A stretch of 64,000 nt of DNA from Ceratobasidium sp. AG-K. Taxonomy: Eukaryota > Basidiomycota > Agaricomycetes > Cantharellales > Ceratobasidiaceae. Below the pieces are notes generated by a model. It was not told the DNA's origin. It ran no database searches and saw only the letters and a program-made list of their open reading frames with translations. This document shows positions 48,853 through 64,000 of the stretch, one piece after another; position 1 is the stretch's first letter, and every line of letters begins with the position of its first letter. The translations under genes and the position numbers were made by a program. The DNA lies in contig JAWNGF010000002.1 in NCBI GenBank assembly GCA_037039685.1, forward strand, positions 6,262,001-6,326,000, read 5' to 3'.

Positions 48853-49300
48853 AAGTATTGGGTTGTATAGTGCATGTACATTTAGACTTTGGTGGTAATG
48901 AATCTATTATTCACTTGATATCTTGCTGCTTTTTGACTCGGAATCGGTCGCCTGAACGATAAAAGGTCACACACATTCCAGCAAGAGTAGATAAACAAAG
49001 CTCCCTGAGTGAGTCGCGCACAGGAACTTTTTAGCGGTGCTCGGGCTCGCAAGCGATAAATCTCGTGGTTTCCTTTATTTTCTTCACACAAGCCGTAAGT
49101 ATCGTATCCGCGCTTTATGGTTTGGAATTTGTAGAATTGTGATGTGAGCTCGCTTCGCGCCAGTACGCCGCTGAGAATACGTGTACAGCTTTGGTCAGAC
49201 GGATGAGCACACCTTACAAACTTTCTCGTACAGAACCGAATGAAAATCAAGCAGTATGAGTCCGGATGATCAAGGAGAAATAGTCACAAATAGAAGTCGC
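48853..49300 (-). pseudogene. Decayed copy of the DUF6535 gene 3' end, unit 1
   Basis: On the minus strand LCEENKGNHEIYRLRARAPL parallels MCEEIKISHDILYLWARRPL in unit 2, and the flanking DNA (for example TATGGTTTGGAATTTGTAG near 49118-49136) repeats in unit 2 as CATGGTTTGGAGTTTGTAG. It has stops and no usable start. It is the oldest-looking of the tandem units. Confidence 0.6.
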
Positions 49301-49386
49301 TTACATCGGGCTAACAGCTGGGATTGCTCCTGGTTTCATGGGATGATCGGCGAGTCCATGGTTTATCAAGCTAGGATGCTCAGAAC

Positions 49387-49985
49387 TCACCCATACAAGC
49401 GTGACTTACTACACGGTTGGTCCAGGGTTTGACTCATCGTCACCCGCTTCAGGCGGCGCATCACTGGTAGAAGACCTGGGGTTGCTTGCATGGATATCCG
49501 AGTATCCCAACACCTCGCTCCCAGCTTGTTGAATGCTGTTACCCACATGTAAAGGTTCTTCCACCTGCGCCGAAATACCAACCAGCTCCAATTCTGAATA
49601 ATCAATTAGTGAATCGGCGGACCTTAGCCTAGAGGAATATAGCCTACCTTGAACGGAGATTCCCCGCTCCTTCATGGTTCGCTCAACTATCTCCAAAGGT
49701 CCCCGGGCTGCGTCGCTGTCGTTGAGAACACTCAGCGAAATGGACAGTTTGTCATAGGCTTCGTCTCTGAACCGATCATCCGAACGATGGCAAGTTACAT
49801 ATATTTTAGCCAGAGGTGATAAACGAAGCTCCTCGAGTGAATCCGCGCAAGAAATTATCATGACCAGAGGTCGTCGCGCCCAAAGATACAAAATATCGTG
49901 GCTTATTTTAATTTCCTCACACAAACCACACGCATATTACCTGCGCTCCATGGTTTGGAGTTTGTAGGTATCAGGACTCGGAAAC
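49387..49985 (-). pseudogene. Copy of the DUF6535 gene 3' end, unit 2
   Basis: A minus-strand frame from 49924 reads DEAYDKLSISLSVLNDSDAA and GPLEIVERTMKERGISVQ, aligning with YGMLSISLAIIKDNEAARE and ELMERVGRIVKELGMTIP of the intact gene. It then crosses a GTAGGC...TTCAG intron, at the same place as in the intact gene, to ELELVGISAQVEEPLHVGNS. It lacks the membrane N-terminal half, so it is a truncated tandem duplicate. It might still be transcribed, but I see no independent start. Confidence 0.6.
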
Positions 49986-49991
49986 AATGAT

Positions 49992-50065
49992 GAGCCTACC
50001 TAGTGCTATGGGCGCTATTTGGTGCTACGATAGCAATTTATAGCGCCATAGCGCTCTATAGGCTC
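49992..50065. repeat. Foldback element, about 30-bp arms
   Basis: GAGCCTACCTAGTGCTATG and GGCGCTATTT at 49992-50020 pair imperfectly with AATTTATAGCGCC, ATAGCGCTCTATAGGCTC at 50035-50064. A 14-nt loop separates the arms. It is a MITE-like hairpin between the truncated DUF6535 copy and the intact gene. Confidence 0.6.
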
Positions 50066-50369
50066 GTCGCTCGTGCGTGTGACATAGCACTGCGTTGTGG
50101 GTTTGCATTGCGCCGGTACCCCGAAAACATGCGCGTATATATGCATGTATAGCTATGAGTGCACAAATGCAGGCATACCGCTGACGTTCCCGCACACAAC
50201 TGGATGAGCATTAAGCGGCTTGGGTTCGGAAGATCAAGAAAGGATAGTTAGGGGCTCCAAACATCAGGTTAACATCTAGAATTGCCCCGGATTCTATGAG
50301 GGCAATCAATCAGACAATGGCTCATCAAACCCAGTACGCTCAGCACTCACTCATGCAAAACTGACTTGG

Positions 50370-53300
50370 TTAAGGTTCCGATATATGCTCACCCTCCTCA
50401 GACCTCGTACCCCTGATAGCAACCTTAGAGTGGCCGTCTTGCATATCTGGGTGCCCTGGGGCCCCAGCCTCACCTTCCTGAATGTTGTCATTCATATTTG
50501 AAGGATCGTCTGCCTGCGCCGAGGTACCATCAGGCTCTGATTCTGAACGGTTGGTCAATCGATCTTTCACTTAGAGTAAAAATTAAGAACGACCTACGTG
50601 GGATGGTCATCCCTAACTCCTTGACGATCCGCCCAACTCGCTCCATGAGTTCGCGCGCTGCCTCGTTATCTTTGATAATAGCTAATGAGATAGAAAGCAT
50701 GCCGTAGGCTCCGTGCTGCTGTATATGCCTTCGTGACTGATCGTCTTTCAGCGCCACGTCCAATAGATCAAGGGCGTCGGTGCTGAACTGTAGGAGCATC
50801 GTGTAGCGCTCAGAGTTCTCCGTACAGTGCTTTGCCACTAGCACCACATTATCAAGGAAGCTTGGAACGGCGGGCGGACGCAGCTCGATTGGGTCAACCA
50901 CAAGTCCGGAGTCTCTACCCACGGCTATATGTGTTATCTGAGTAATAGCACTTATGACAGCCTCGGTACTAGTTTGTTTAAGTTCAGCTTGTCCCAATGC
51001 AAAAAAGCCATCGGCCACATGGGTGAAACGATGAAGGTACGCTATGCATGGAATGTCGACGTGAGTAGCCGGAATGTTTGCCGGAGGCTCGCCCTCTCTA
51101 TTTCTCATGCGCTCCACCACAGACCCAAGTACTCGCTCAGCCCACCCCTTGTCCGTGCTAGGAGTTTCCACCATCCGTATCAATGTAGGCAAATAGGTCG
51201 GTGGGAGTACGGTAGTACATAGATTCCACGTGAAATTGATATCATGCCGGAAAGGATAGGTGACTATATTGATGATGTTAAAGATGTCCATATTGTTGAG
51301 CAACAAGAAAGCGGAGTTGTTGGTGGTGACGTGCTCCAAAAGCGGAATAATGTCAACGCCACGATGAAGGATTGCCAATGCTGTTGCCTCCATCTGGCGA
51401 TCGTTTTCGTTGAAGAGATTGCGAATCAATACTAGTGTAGCTCTACACATGTGGTGATGAATCTCCATCCGGGCACCAAGAATCCGAAGAATATGGAGTG
51501 CTTGCCGGGTTGCAATGTACCTAATCTTGTTCATGTCCAGTGGTATCCCTTCCAGCCAGGTGGTGTAGTCAAGGCCACTTAGGACCTCCCTCCTATCTAA
51601 GCCGCAGACCTGTTGAATAACCACTGGGGCTAGAGATGCAACCGCTTGTATGGCAGCGGTGCGAATAAGAAGCGCTGAGTCATCCGATTCATTTTGAACA
51701 CTTCCAATAAGACTAAGGATACTACCAAGTATTCCCGAATTAATACCCCATGGTTCATATGTATGTATGCCATAAAGGTATGGAACTATTGTTTTGAAGT
51801 TGTTAGCTGCGGGTGAGGACGAGGAATGATGAGTGCTGTATCCATCGGCCGGATTAAGTGAAACACAGTTGGATGCCGCGTGTATCGCGATCAACAGTTT
51901 GCTCAATGGGACAGCTCCAATTGTTGCTCGGCGGTTTGAGTGAGTCCAAATCAGGCTACTTGCCCGCACAAGTGAACGACTGTACTGTGATCTGAATAAA
52001 GACAGATACGAATCCTGAACCAGGACCGAAATTTTAGGGACAAAATCAACGACGTGACTAGAGAGCGGCCTCCGATGATCGTTTGGCAATGCTAAGCTCA
52101 GTAGTAATAGCTCGCTTGTAACGAAGCTAGCATAAACTTCGGCATGGAGCGGGGGAGCACTCTCAGTCCACAGGTTGTCTAAGGCTCTCAGTGCTTCCCT
52201 AGCCAGCGTGATAATCTATAAAATTAGGCAAAATGTTAGTTGGTAAATAATCCGCAACAGTTGCCTCCGGTCAGGACTTACCTGCGAATTGGTTTCACCA
52301 GGCAAGTTACCGCTCGGGCCCTCCGTGTTTATAGGCGCATGGGTACCCTGTCTTTGAATCTGACTGGCCAGCCCGGTTAGGGCTTTTGTATAACGGGCAA
52401 CATTCGCCCAACCAGAGGTTGAGAGCTCCTCGTGGTTGCGTGTCAGCCTCGTAAACCGCCCACAGACGACCGCAAATAATGAGTTGAGACTTGTGCCTCC
52501 ATTGGATTGTAAAAGCATGCCTTCCAATTCGCTGGGGTTGGCCTTATTGCCCTGATCCTCTGATAAGCGAGTCATTGGTGATAGTGGGTTTCCTGTGTGG
52601 AGTCGCAGCCCAGCCAGTGCTTGATATGAGCAGTCAACTACAGCTGGGTCACGAGCATTGTTTGCTAGCCACATCAGGGCTTTCAAGTCACTTGCCGAGG
52701 TATACGGCGAGCTCGTGTCCCGGTTCGAGTTGTGAGTCCCTCGATACATCTCACAGATTGCAGTAATGTAGCTGGAGATCTGGGTGACAAAGGGACAAAA
52801 CTCGTAGATAGCACCCAACACTGCAGTAGTGCCGTAAAAAAGCATAGTTAGCCCGATCAACCCCGCAATAACGGCCGCAATGGCAACGTCGAGTGTCCAT
52901 AGATAGATTACCAAACCGATAGAAAACAGGAGCAACGATAAGTGAAGCACTGACGGAAGCAGCAAAATAATGTGCAAGGCCCACCACCGCTCCAGGCCCT
53001 CTATCCTCGATTGGCGTAGCATTGCGTGAGCATGCGCAGGACGGGGACGAGATGATAGGTATGCAGTGAGCCACTCCTTGGCGAGCATGGCAATTAGTGC
53101 GGCAGAGAGTGATAGGCCGAGAGCGCTGAACCATATGCCGTTGATCCAGCGAGCAGACATTGGTGGAGAAAACACAGGCAAGTCAATGGGGTCACTCGCT
53201 ACTGGTGCTGGAAGGCCAAGCTCGATGCGCTGCTGAGACTGAGCAATGACAAGGAGAAGGGACGCCGACATTTCTCCATGATCTTGCTGCAGCAGGTTTT

Positions 53301-53772
53301 TCGATTCGATCAGGAATGCTGTAAGAATCGCAGAAAATAGCGCTGCCTGTCCAAGATTAAAAATTAAAACCACCTTGCTTTCACGTGGAATGTTTGAAAA
53401 ACACCCACAAACAGTAATAACATATCCAGGCTTGCATGGCGACTCTTGACCAGCTCTTGGTCGTAGTCGTCCGCCTCCTCAAGGTATAGTTTCCAGATGG
53501 CGGCATCATGCGCAAGCTCCTCTCCTGGCTTGTCTGTGTCCATTCGTTCGAATGCTTCTGGGCGCCTAAAGTCATAAAGTGGCGGGTTTAGGGTTTGTGA
53601 GGTCGGTGCAGTGTTTGCCACCTGACATAGTTGAGAGATAAGTTATATGTTCACGTGTCTTGCAATAAAATTTTACATTTGCTGGCTGTGGGCCGGAGCT
53701 TGGGCCTTTGTTGTCGCTACTATCCGTTGTTTGCCAATTGCTGAACTTGAGCGAACTCAATCTCAATTCAGA
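50370..53772 (-). CDS. DUF6535 family membrane protein with long helical C-terminal region (5' end unresolved)
   Basis: A family known mainly from Agaricomycetes, function unknown. Exons 53677-53772, 53403-53621, 52282-53346, 50598-52215 and 50370-50542 join in one frame of about 1,056 residues. The DUF6535 part runs AAIWKLYLEEADDYDQELVK, SLDMLLLFVG|AALFSAILTAFLI (first TM), SQQRIELGLPAPVASDPIDL, ARWINGIWFSALGLSLSAAL (TM), MLAKEWLTAYLSSRPRPAHA, ERWWALHIILLLPSVLHLSL (TM) and LVIYLWTLDVAIAAVIAGLI (TM). The rest, over 600 residues, is soluble and helix-rich (ALAILHRGVDIIPLLEHVTT and similar), resembling an ARM/HEAT-type solenoid, ending in an acidic disordered tail. No ATG is found in the first exon seen, which starts after an acceptor at 53773-53778, so a further upstream exon is needed. 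Neighbours are truncated copies of its own 3' end. Confidence 0.75.
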
Positions 53773-54959
53773 CTATAGAATAAACGAATGACCAAGTGCT
53801 TCACATAAGTGATAGGGTGAATGCTCACGATGTTCTCCGAATTGGACGCCATCCTGTATTGCAGTCGTCTGGGAGTGCTGGCTTGCACGTGGGCTCCCCC
53901 ACAAGTAGTAAGCGCCCACTCCAGATTCAAGGTGGGTTAGGAAAAAGGAATTAGGTAACAAAGATATCTGTAGATCTGTGTGGCAAATTAGTGACGTTGG
54001 ATCACTCCTCTGTCTACCATGGACCAGGTAGACTCGTGGCACCCCACTATGCTCAGAGGAGCCAACATGCAGGGCTACAGCGGTTTGTAATATTATTTCC
54101 CAGGCGTCTGTAGCTTTTTTGTCACTACCTTGCTTGCAAGGTCTCTCCATGCCAAAATGAAGCCAGGGAATTTTGCAAGTTTTGTATACGTTGATCCGTG
54201 TTTACTGCATGTCCTAAGGATTAAGATTTCACCTTCCTAGTGACCCTGAATATCTACGCTCTCAGAACCAATTCTTATATCTGTGGCTGTGTGGTTCTGC
54301 TCACTTGCGTTGCTCTGGATCAACGTTAGGCTCGGATTTCACTTTATCATTGCCCTTGAGTGTTGCCCAACCATCTGCGTGCTTGTCCAAAATTATATTG
54401 CCCGTTGAATGGACCGAAAAGGTTAATTCCGCTAACGAGGTACATGTGGGGGGGGAAGGAGATACTTTCATTTAAGGGAATCAAACACTCTTGTTTGCAT
54501 AAATAGCAGATCGAGAGGGTAAACACGCGTGTACGTGCACAGTAGCGTGTTTCGTCTTGAATTTGACCAGGGTGTATGCGGTTGCCTTGGTCAGTCCTAA
54601 GCTTGTGGTCAATCCCGTGTCAAGTACCTCAGAGTAGAAGCTTGCGAAGAGACTGACGTATAATCCAAATCGAAAAACGATACATCTGTAGCACGTTTTG
54701 CGAATGTTTTCGCTACGGCGGGTTGTTCGCGTTGTCTCCTCGTAATAGACCTCACATCATTCGTGATGGAATCTCATGACGCGCTGTCGGGCTCCTTACA
54801 CTTTCCGTGTGGCGATCATCTATGAACACTTGGCGCCTAAGATCCAGCTGCAGGCATGTCCGTCTTCACCTCCGCATCTTGAATAATCCACATACAACCA
54901 TTTATAGCGTTTTGAGCCTGGACTAGAAGTGGACAAACACTTGAAGTAAGGCTCAGCAA
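53773..54959. other. Intergenic; missing first exon of the DUF6535 gene may lie here
   Basis: Must contain the start codon and promoter of the DUF6535 gene if that gene is intact. A 125-codon minus-strand frame at 53773-54150 begins MERPCKQG but does not join the next exon in phase. Nothing else recognised. Confidence 0.35.
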
Positions 54960-55030
54960 AAACCGCATGTGCTAGTAAGGGCTCGTTTACGCAAACGAGC
55001 CCTTACGAGCCTCAATTAGCACTGCGGTTT
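54960..55030. repeat. 71-bp foldback element with 14-bp perfect core arms
   Basis: GTAAGGGCTCGTTT at 54975-54988 is exactly complementary to AAACGAGCCCTTAC at 54993-55006, with a 4-nt loop ACGC. Outside it, AAACCGCA(T)GTGCTA at 54960 pairs with TAGCACTGCGGTTT ending at 55030. Looks like a short MITE-like hairpin, about 200 bp upstream of the ABC transporter start. No clear target-site duplication. Confidence 0.7.
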
Positions 55031-55237
55031 GCGCTGGGTAGGGTTTGATCTCGTGGGGTCGTGGATTACCTTCTTCTGTTTCGGACGGATGCCTTTTCCG
55101 GGCGGTCGCAAACAAGCCCCTGTCCCACGTGACCCTCCACTTTACCCCGCTGACAAACAACCTGCCCGAGCCTCAGTCAGCAACAACGCCATTTAAAAGT
55201 CGCAAGTGGAGGTGTGAACACGCCATCGCCCTCGGAC

Positions 55238-61419
<6,182 letters not shown>

Positions 61420-61950
61420 TCGGTCGTGGGCGATCCTAATTTTGCGACAGATCAAGTTTCATGAGGTGTATATATAAGCTTCAATACCGTCTTTAACATC
61501 CATGTTGCTGTACCACCCTAGCTTACCAAGAGAACATGCAACCGGCTTTTTGGGAATCCTCATCAAAGCTGACACAGGACTTCTCGCATGCAGTACAGTT
61601 CCGTGATATGCACTCTCGCGACACCGTGGACCCCAAATCTCCGTAAAATACGGAGGTTTATGCGGAGGATTACTCCGTGTTGTTGGCAAAACATGGCGGT
61701 AAACCTCGTATCTTGGTCAGTGGTCGTTCGAGTGCCCTGATCTCGCTGCTGGATCCGGTGATTACCTCCGTGATTTGCCAAGGACTCGGATCAAACTCTG
61801 TAAAATACGGAGTTTTACGGCCCATAGTGCAATGTGCGTGTCTTCTCTACATTTTAATACAAAGCTCCAGTGACATATTGAAAAGTGCCACCAATTTGGA
61901 GCCTGTCGATGAGCATATTGTGCAAGTCTAGTGTACACTATTCCTCCCAT
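61420..61950. other. 3' flank of ABC transporter with CTCCGTAAAATACGGAG-type palindromes
   Basis: No gene. Two copies of a short palindrome, CTCCGTAAAATACGGAG near 61640 and CTCTGTAAAATACGGAG near 61797, lie 160 bp apart, with further CCGTAT/ACGGAG fragments between. They may be the terminal parts of a small decayed repeat element. Confidence 0.5.
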
Positions 61951-63865
61951 ACCAAGCCCAAGTTCCAAAGTGTGGTGAAGAATGGTTGCTACCAAGGCCA
62001 TTTCACACACATGCTGTCATGACTAAGCACATTGACAGTTAAGAAGAGGTAATGACACCCAGGCCCATGTCCCGTCGTGATTACAATGAGGGAATGGATA
62101 AACCCTAGACCCCAAGGTGGATAGGAAAGGTGGTTAAAGGGTAATGGTTGGCAACTAAGGCCTTAGTGTTGCTCTACCAAAAAGTCCCAGACTTGTGAGA
62201 TCTCATGAGATGTCACAAGTCAATGAGCCTGGCAACATAGTCACAGCCATTGGAAGCCATCACAAGATTGCTTTGTTTTCACAAGAACATATGACAATGA
62301 ATAATCTGTTGCATGAGCTTTACTGAGCAGGCAGATCAATATATGAAGTACTTGCAAGACCCAATCTATGCTTGTTGCAACTCACAAGTTTCAGCACTCA
62401 GTATGCAAGTGGTTTTGAGCCAAGAAGCCTTCACAATATCACTCAGGGTGTGCCACTTAGATTGTATGTGATTGGGGCATACATGCACTGGACACCTAAG
62501 GTATCAGCTGTAATATTGTAGGGAATATACATGATGCAAAATCAGGGGCATGAGATCAGACATATGGTGAACAAACACAGAGGGAATAAAGACCAGTGTT
62601 ATGGTTCAGTGTAAATATATCCTAAAGTATAGAATATACTTTGTCTGTATCACAACTTTATGGAGCCAGAGGGTAAAGTAAACTTTACTAGATCCTCAGA
62701 GGGCACTAATATGCTGTTACTAACAGTATTTGTTACTAAAGACAATATATCTTTCTTAACTGTAGAGGTACACTTAAGCTACAACTGTTTGAGCAATGCT
62801 GCAAGGCAAGGTTCCCTATAAGTTGTATTTAAGATATCCCCCCTGATTGCTAGAATCAAGTTAATACTTAATGTACTTCTCTAACACAAGTATCTGTAGT
62901 GCAGTGCTTAGTGCTTACTGTAGAACTCTTAAAGTTATCTCAACCTCAACTGCAACTTAATTGGAGTTAAACTCAACAATTAAGGAGTGTTATTGGGAGA
63001 ACTGCTTTAGGTCTTAGAATAAGCTGTAAAGCTGTCACACAAGTGATAAACTTGGTAAAGATGTATTGGAAGTAAATTGAGAGGTGATCTCTGGAGGCTC
63101 TCAGAGGCCAGTTTATATACCTTAGAGTGCACGGGTATGAATACTCAAGTGTACATATTCTAACTAGAATTTCCAGGCCACTAGATAGTGTGGATTAGCC
63201 TAAGAATAGCTCTGTAGCTATACTTAGATCATGCAGTGCTGCTCAAAGTACATATTAAAGGTACAAACTTCCCACATAGTGTGGCTATGCATGTGGCCGT
63301 TCTGCAAGAGCTTTCCAGAACACAGAAACTATTAAATAAAGAGTATTTACAAAAATACAGCAAGGCAGTGCGACTCCAACGCTTCTCTGATCATGGGATT
63401 CCATGCAGTGGTTGTGGAGATATGCTGTGTTCAAAGTATGGATCATGTGGCTATTGATATTTGAACACTGATAAGAGAATATCTCCAAAGCCACTGTACG
63501 GAAATACATGAAACTCCGCTGATACATGTGCAAGGCTGTACATTAGTGAGCGCACAAGAAATCAAGTTGATTGGTTCGGCAAGTCGGACAATATACCAGA
63601 AATACTTGTATTTCACAAAGGTACAAATTGATTAAACTTAAACAATTTGTAACTTAATGAATTTCGAGTCGTTCAAGTTGCTGAAGGTCACGACAGATAG
63701 AAAAACATCAGAAGTATCGATTCGCATTCTTGTATATACAATGCAAGTCGAAACACATTCGTTACAGGCAATACAAAACGAGACATATTTTGTACATTTT
63801 CCAATCCTTGGGTATAGTGAGTTTAGACTAAGTATAGATACCAATGGAAGTCAGGATCCATAACA
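61951..63865 (-). mobile_element. Probable 3' LTR of an LTR retrotransposon (left boundary unresolved)
   Basis: Composition changes here to AT-rich, gene-free DNA. At its right end, read on the minus strand, a G-run polypurine tract (AGACTGGGGGGGC, 63869-63880) is followed directly by TGTTATGGATCC, the expected 5' TG of an LTR. Upstream of the tract an open frame ends at 63895. That order (coding end, polypurine tract, TG...) is the 3' end of an LTR retrotransposon whose body lies to the right of the window. The other LTR end (CA, here TG on the plus strand) is not fixed; it lies somewhere between about 61.95 and 62.6 kb. The LTR would then be 1.3-1.9 kb, which is long. Confidence 0.5.
62191..62220. 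repeat. 30-bp near-perfect palindrome
   Basis: ACTTGTGAGATCTCATGAGATGTCACAAGT is self-complementary apart from one mismatched pair. It sits within the proposed LTR. Confidence 0.65.
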
Positions 63866-63894
63866 TAGCCCCCCCAGTCTAAACTTACTGTTGC

Positions 63895-64000
63895 TTAAAC
63901 TGTAATAAAGGATAGGGCTGGAGAGCACAGTAACCTTTGGCTGGCTTCCTCATCCTCCTCTACTTTGATCTCAAAGTCATCTTCCTCACAGGAAGATTCA
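63895..64000 (-). CDS. C-terminal 34 codons of a retrotransposon-associated protein (runs off right edge)
   Basis: The minus-strand frame reads ESSCEEDDFEIKVEEDEEAS, QRLLCSPALSFITV and stops at 63895-63897. It is strongly acidic. Nothing in this tail alone identifies the protein; the assignment to a retroelement polyprotein rests on the polypurine tract and LTR-like TG sequence just downstream. Confidence 0.45.
   Translation of the reverse strand, partial: ESSCEEDDFEIKVEEDEEASQRLLCSPALSFITV

Overview
The window is nuclear DNA of a filamentous basidiomycete. Almost every recognisable gene is cut by 45-70 bp introns, and the accessory families (DUF6535 membrane proteins, large F-box proteins, SKP1-like duplicates) suggest an Agaricomycete, most likely Rhizoctonia/Ceratobasidiaceae. 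That taxonomic guess is inference; no rRNA or other marker is present. Gene models were spliced by eye, so individual exon edges can be off.

Layout. 0-1.4 kb: 5' half of a FIG4-type phosphoinositide phosphatase (minus strand, cut by the left edge). 1.9-5.6 kb: a one-domain cold-shock protein and a small NCE101-like membrane protein, with 3 kb of unassigned DNA between them. 6.6-12.5 kb: two convergent core genes, VPS5 (retromer) and MPE1 (mRNA 3'-end processing). 12.5-21 kb: accessory and decayed DNA with a SKP1-like pseudogene, an old-yellow-enzyme pseudogene, an intact F-box gene and an F-box relic. 21.7-26.2 kb: zinc alcohol dehydrogenase and a carboxypeptidase Y-like gene. 26.6-32.4 kb: a core block of AP-1 gamma adaptin, RFC3 and the ubiquitin-eS31 fusion. 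32.8-34.7 kb: three broken cytochrome P450 3' ends. 35-38.9 kb: divergent PIF1-type helicase and CAF40/CNOT9. 40.2-44.5 kb: intact SKP1-like gene, DUF6535 pseudogene, intact flavin oxidoreductase. 44.5-47.4 kb: mostly unassigned, with a long inverted repeat. 47.5-48.9 kb: ALG5. 48.9-53.8 kb: an intact DUF6535 gene followed by decayed tandem copies of its 3' end. 55.2-61.4 kb: a full ABCC (YCF1/MRP-type) transporter. 62-64 kb: AT-richer DNA ending in what looks like the 3' LTR and last codons of an LTR retrotransposon that enters from the right.

How it fits together. Housekeeping genes (VPS5, AP-1 gamma, FIG4, carboxypeptidase Y, ABCC pump) share an endosome/Golgi/vacuole theme, but they are probably not co-regulated; this is ordinary eukaryotic gene order. 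Between them sit fast-evolving families with live and dead copies side by side (SKP1-like, F-box, DUF6535, P450, OYE-type flavoproteins), the signature of birth-and-death evolution. The SKP1-like and F-box genes would be partners in SCF ubiquitin ligases if functional. I did not find a clear new multi-gene system. The best candidates for a second look are the divergent SKP1-like subfamily, the single-domain cold-shock protein, the PIF1 paralogue with altered helicase motifs, and the unusually frequent GC-AG introns.
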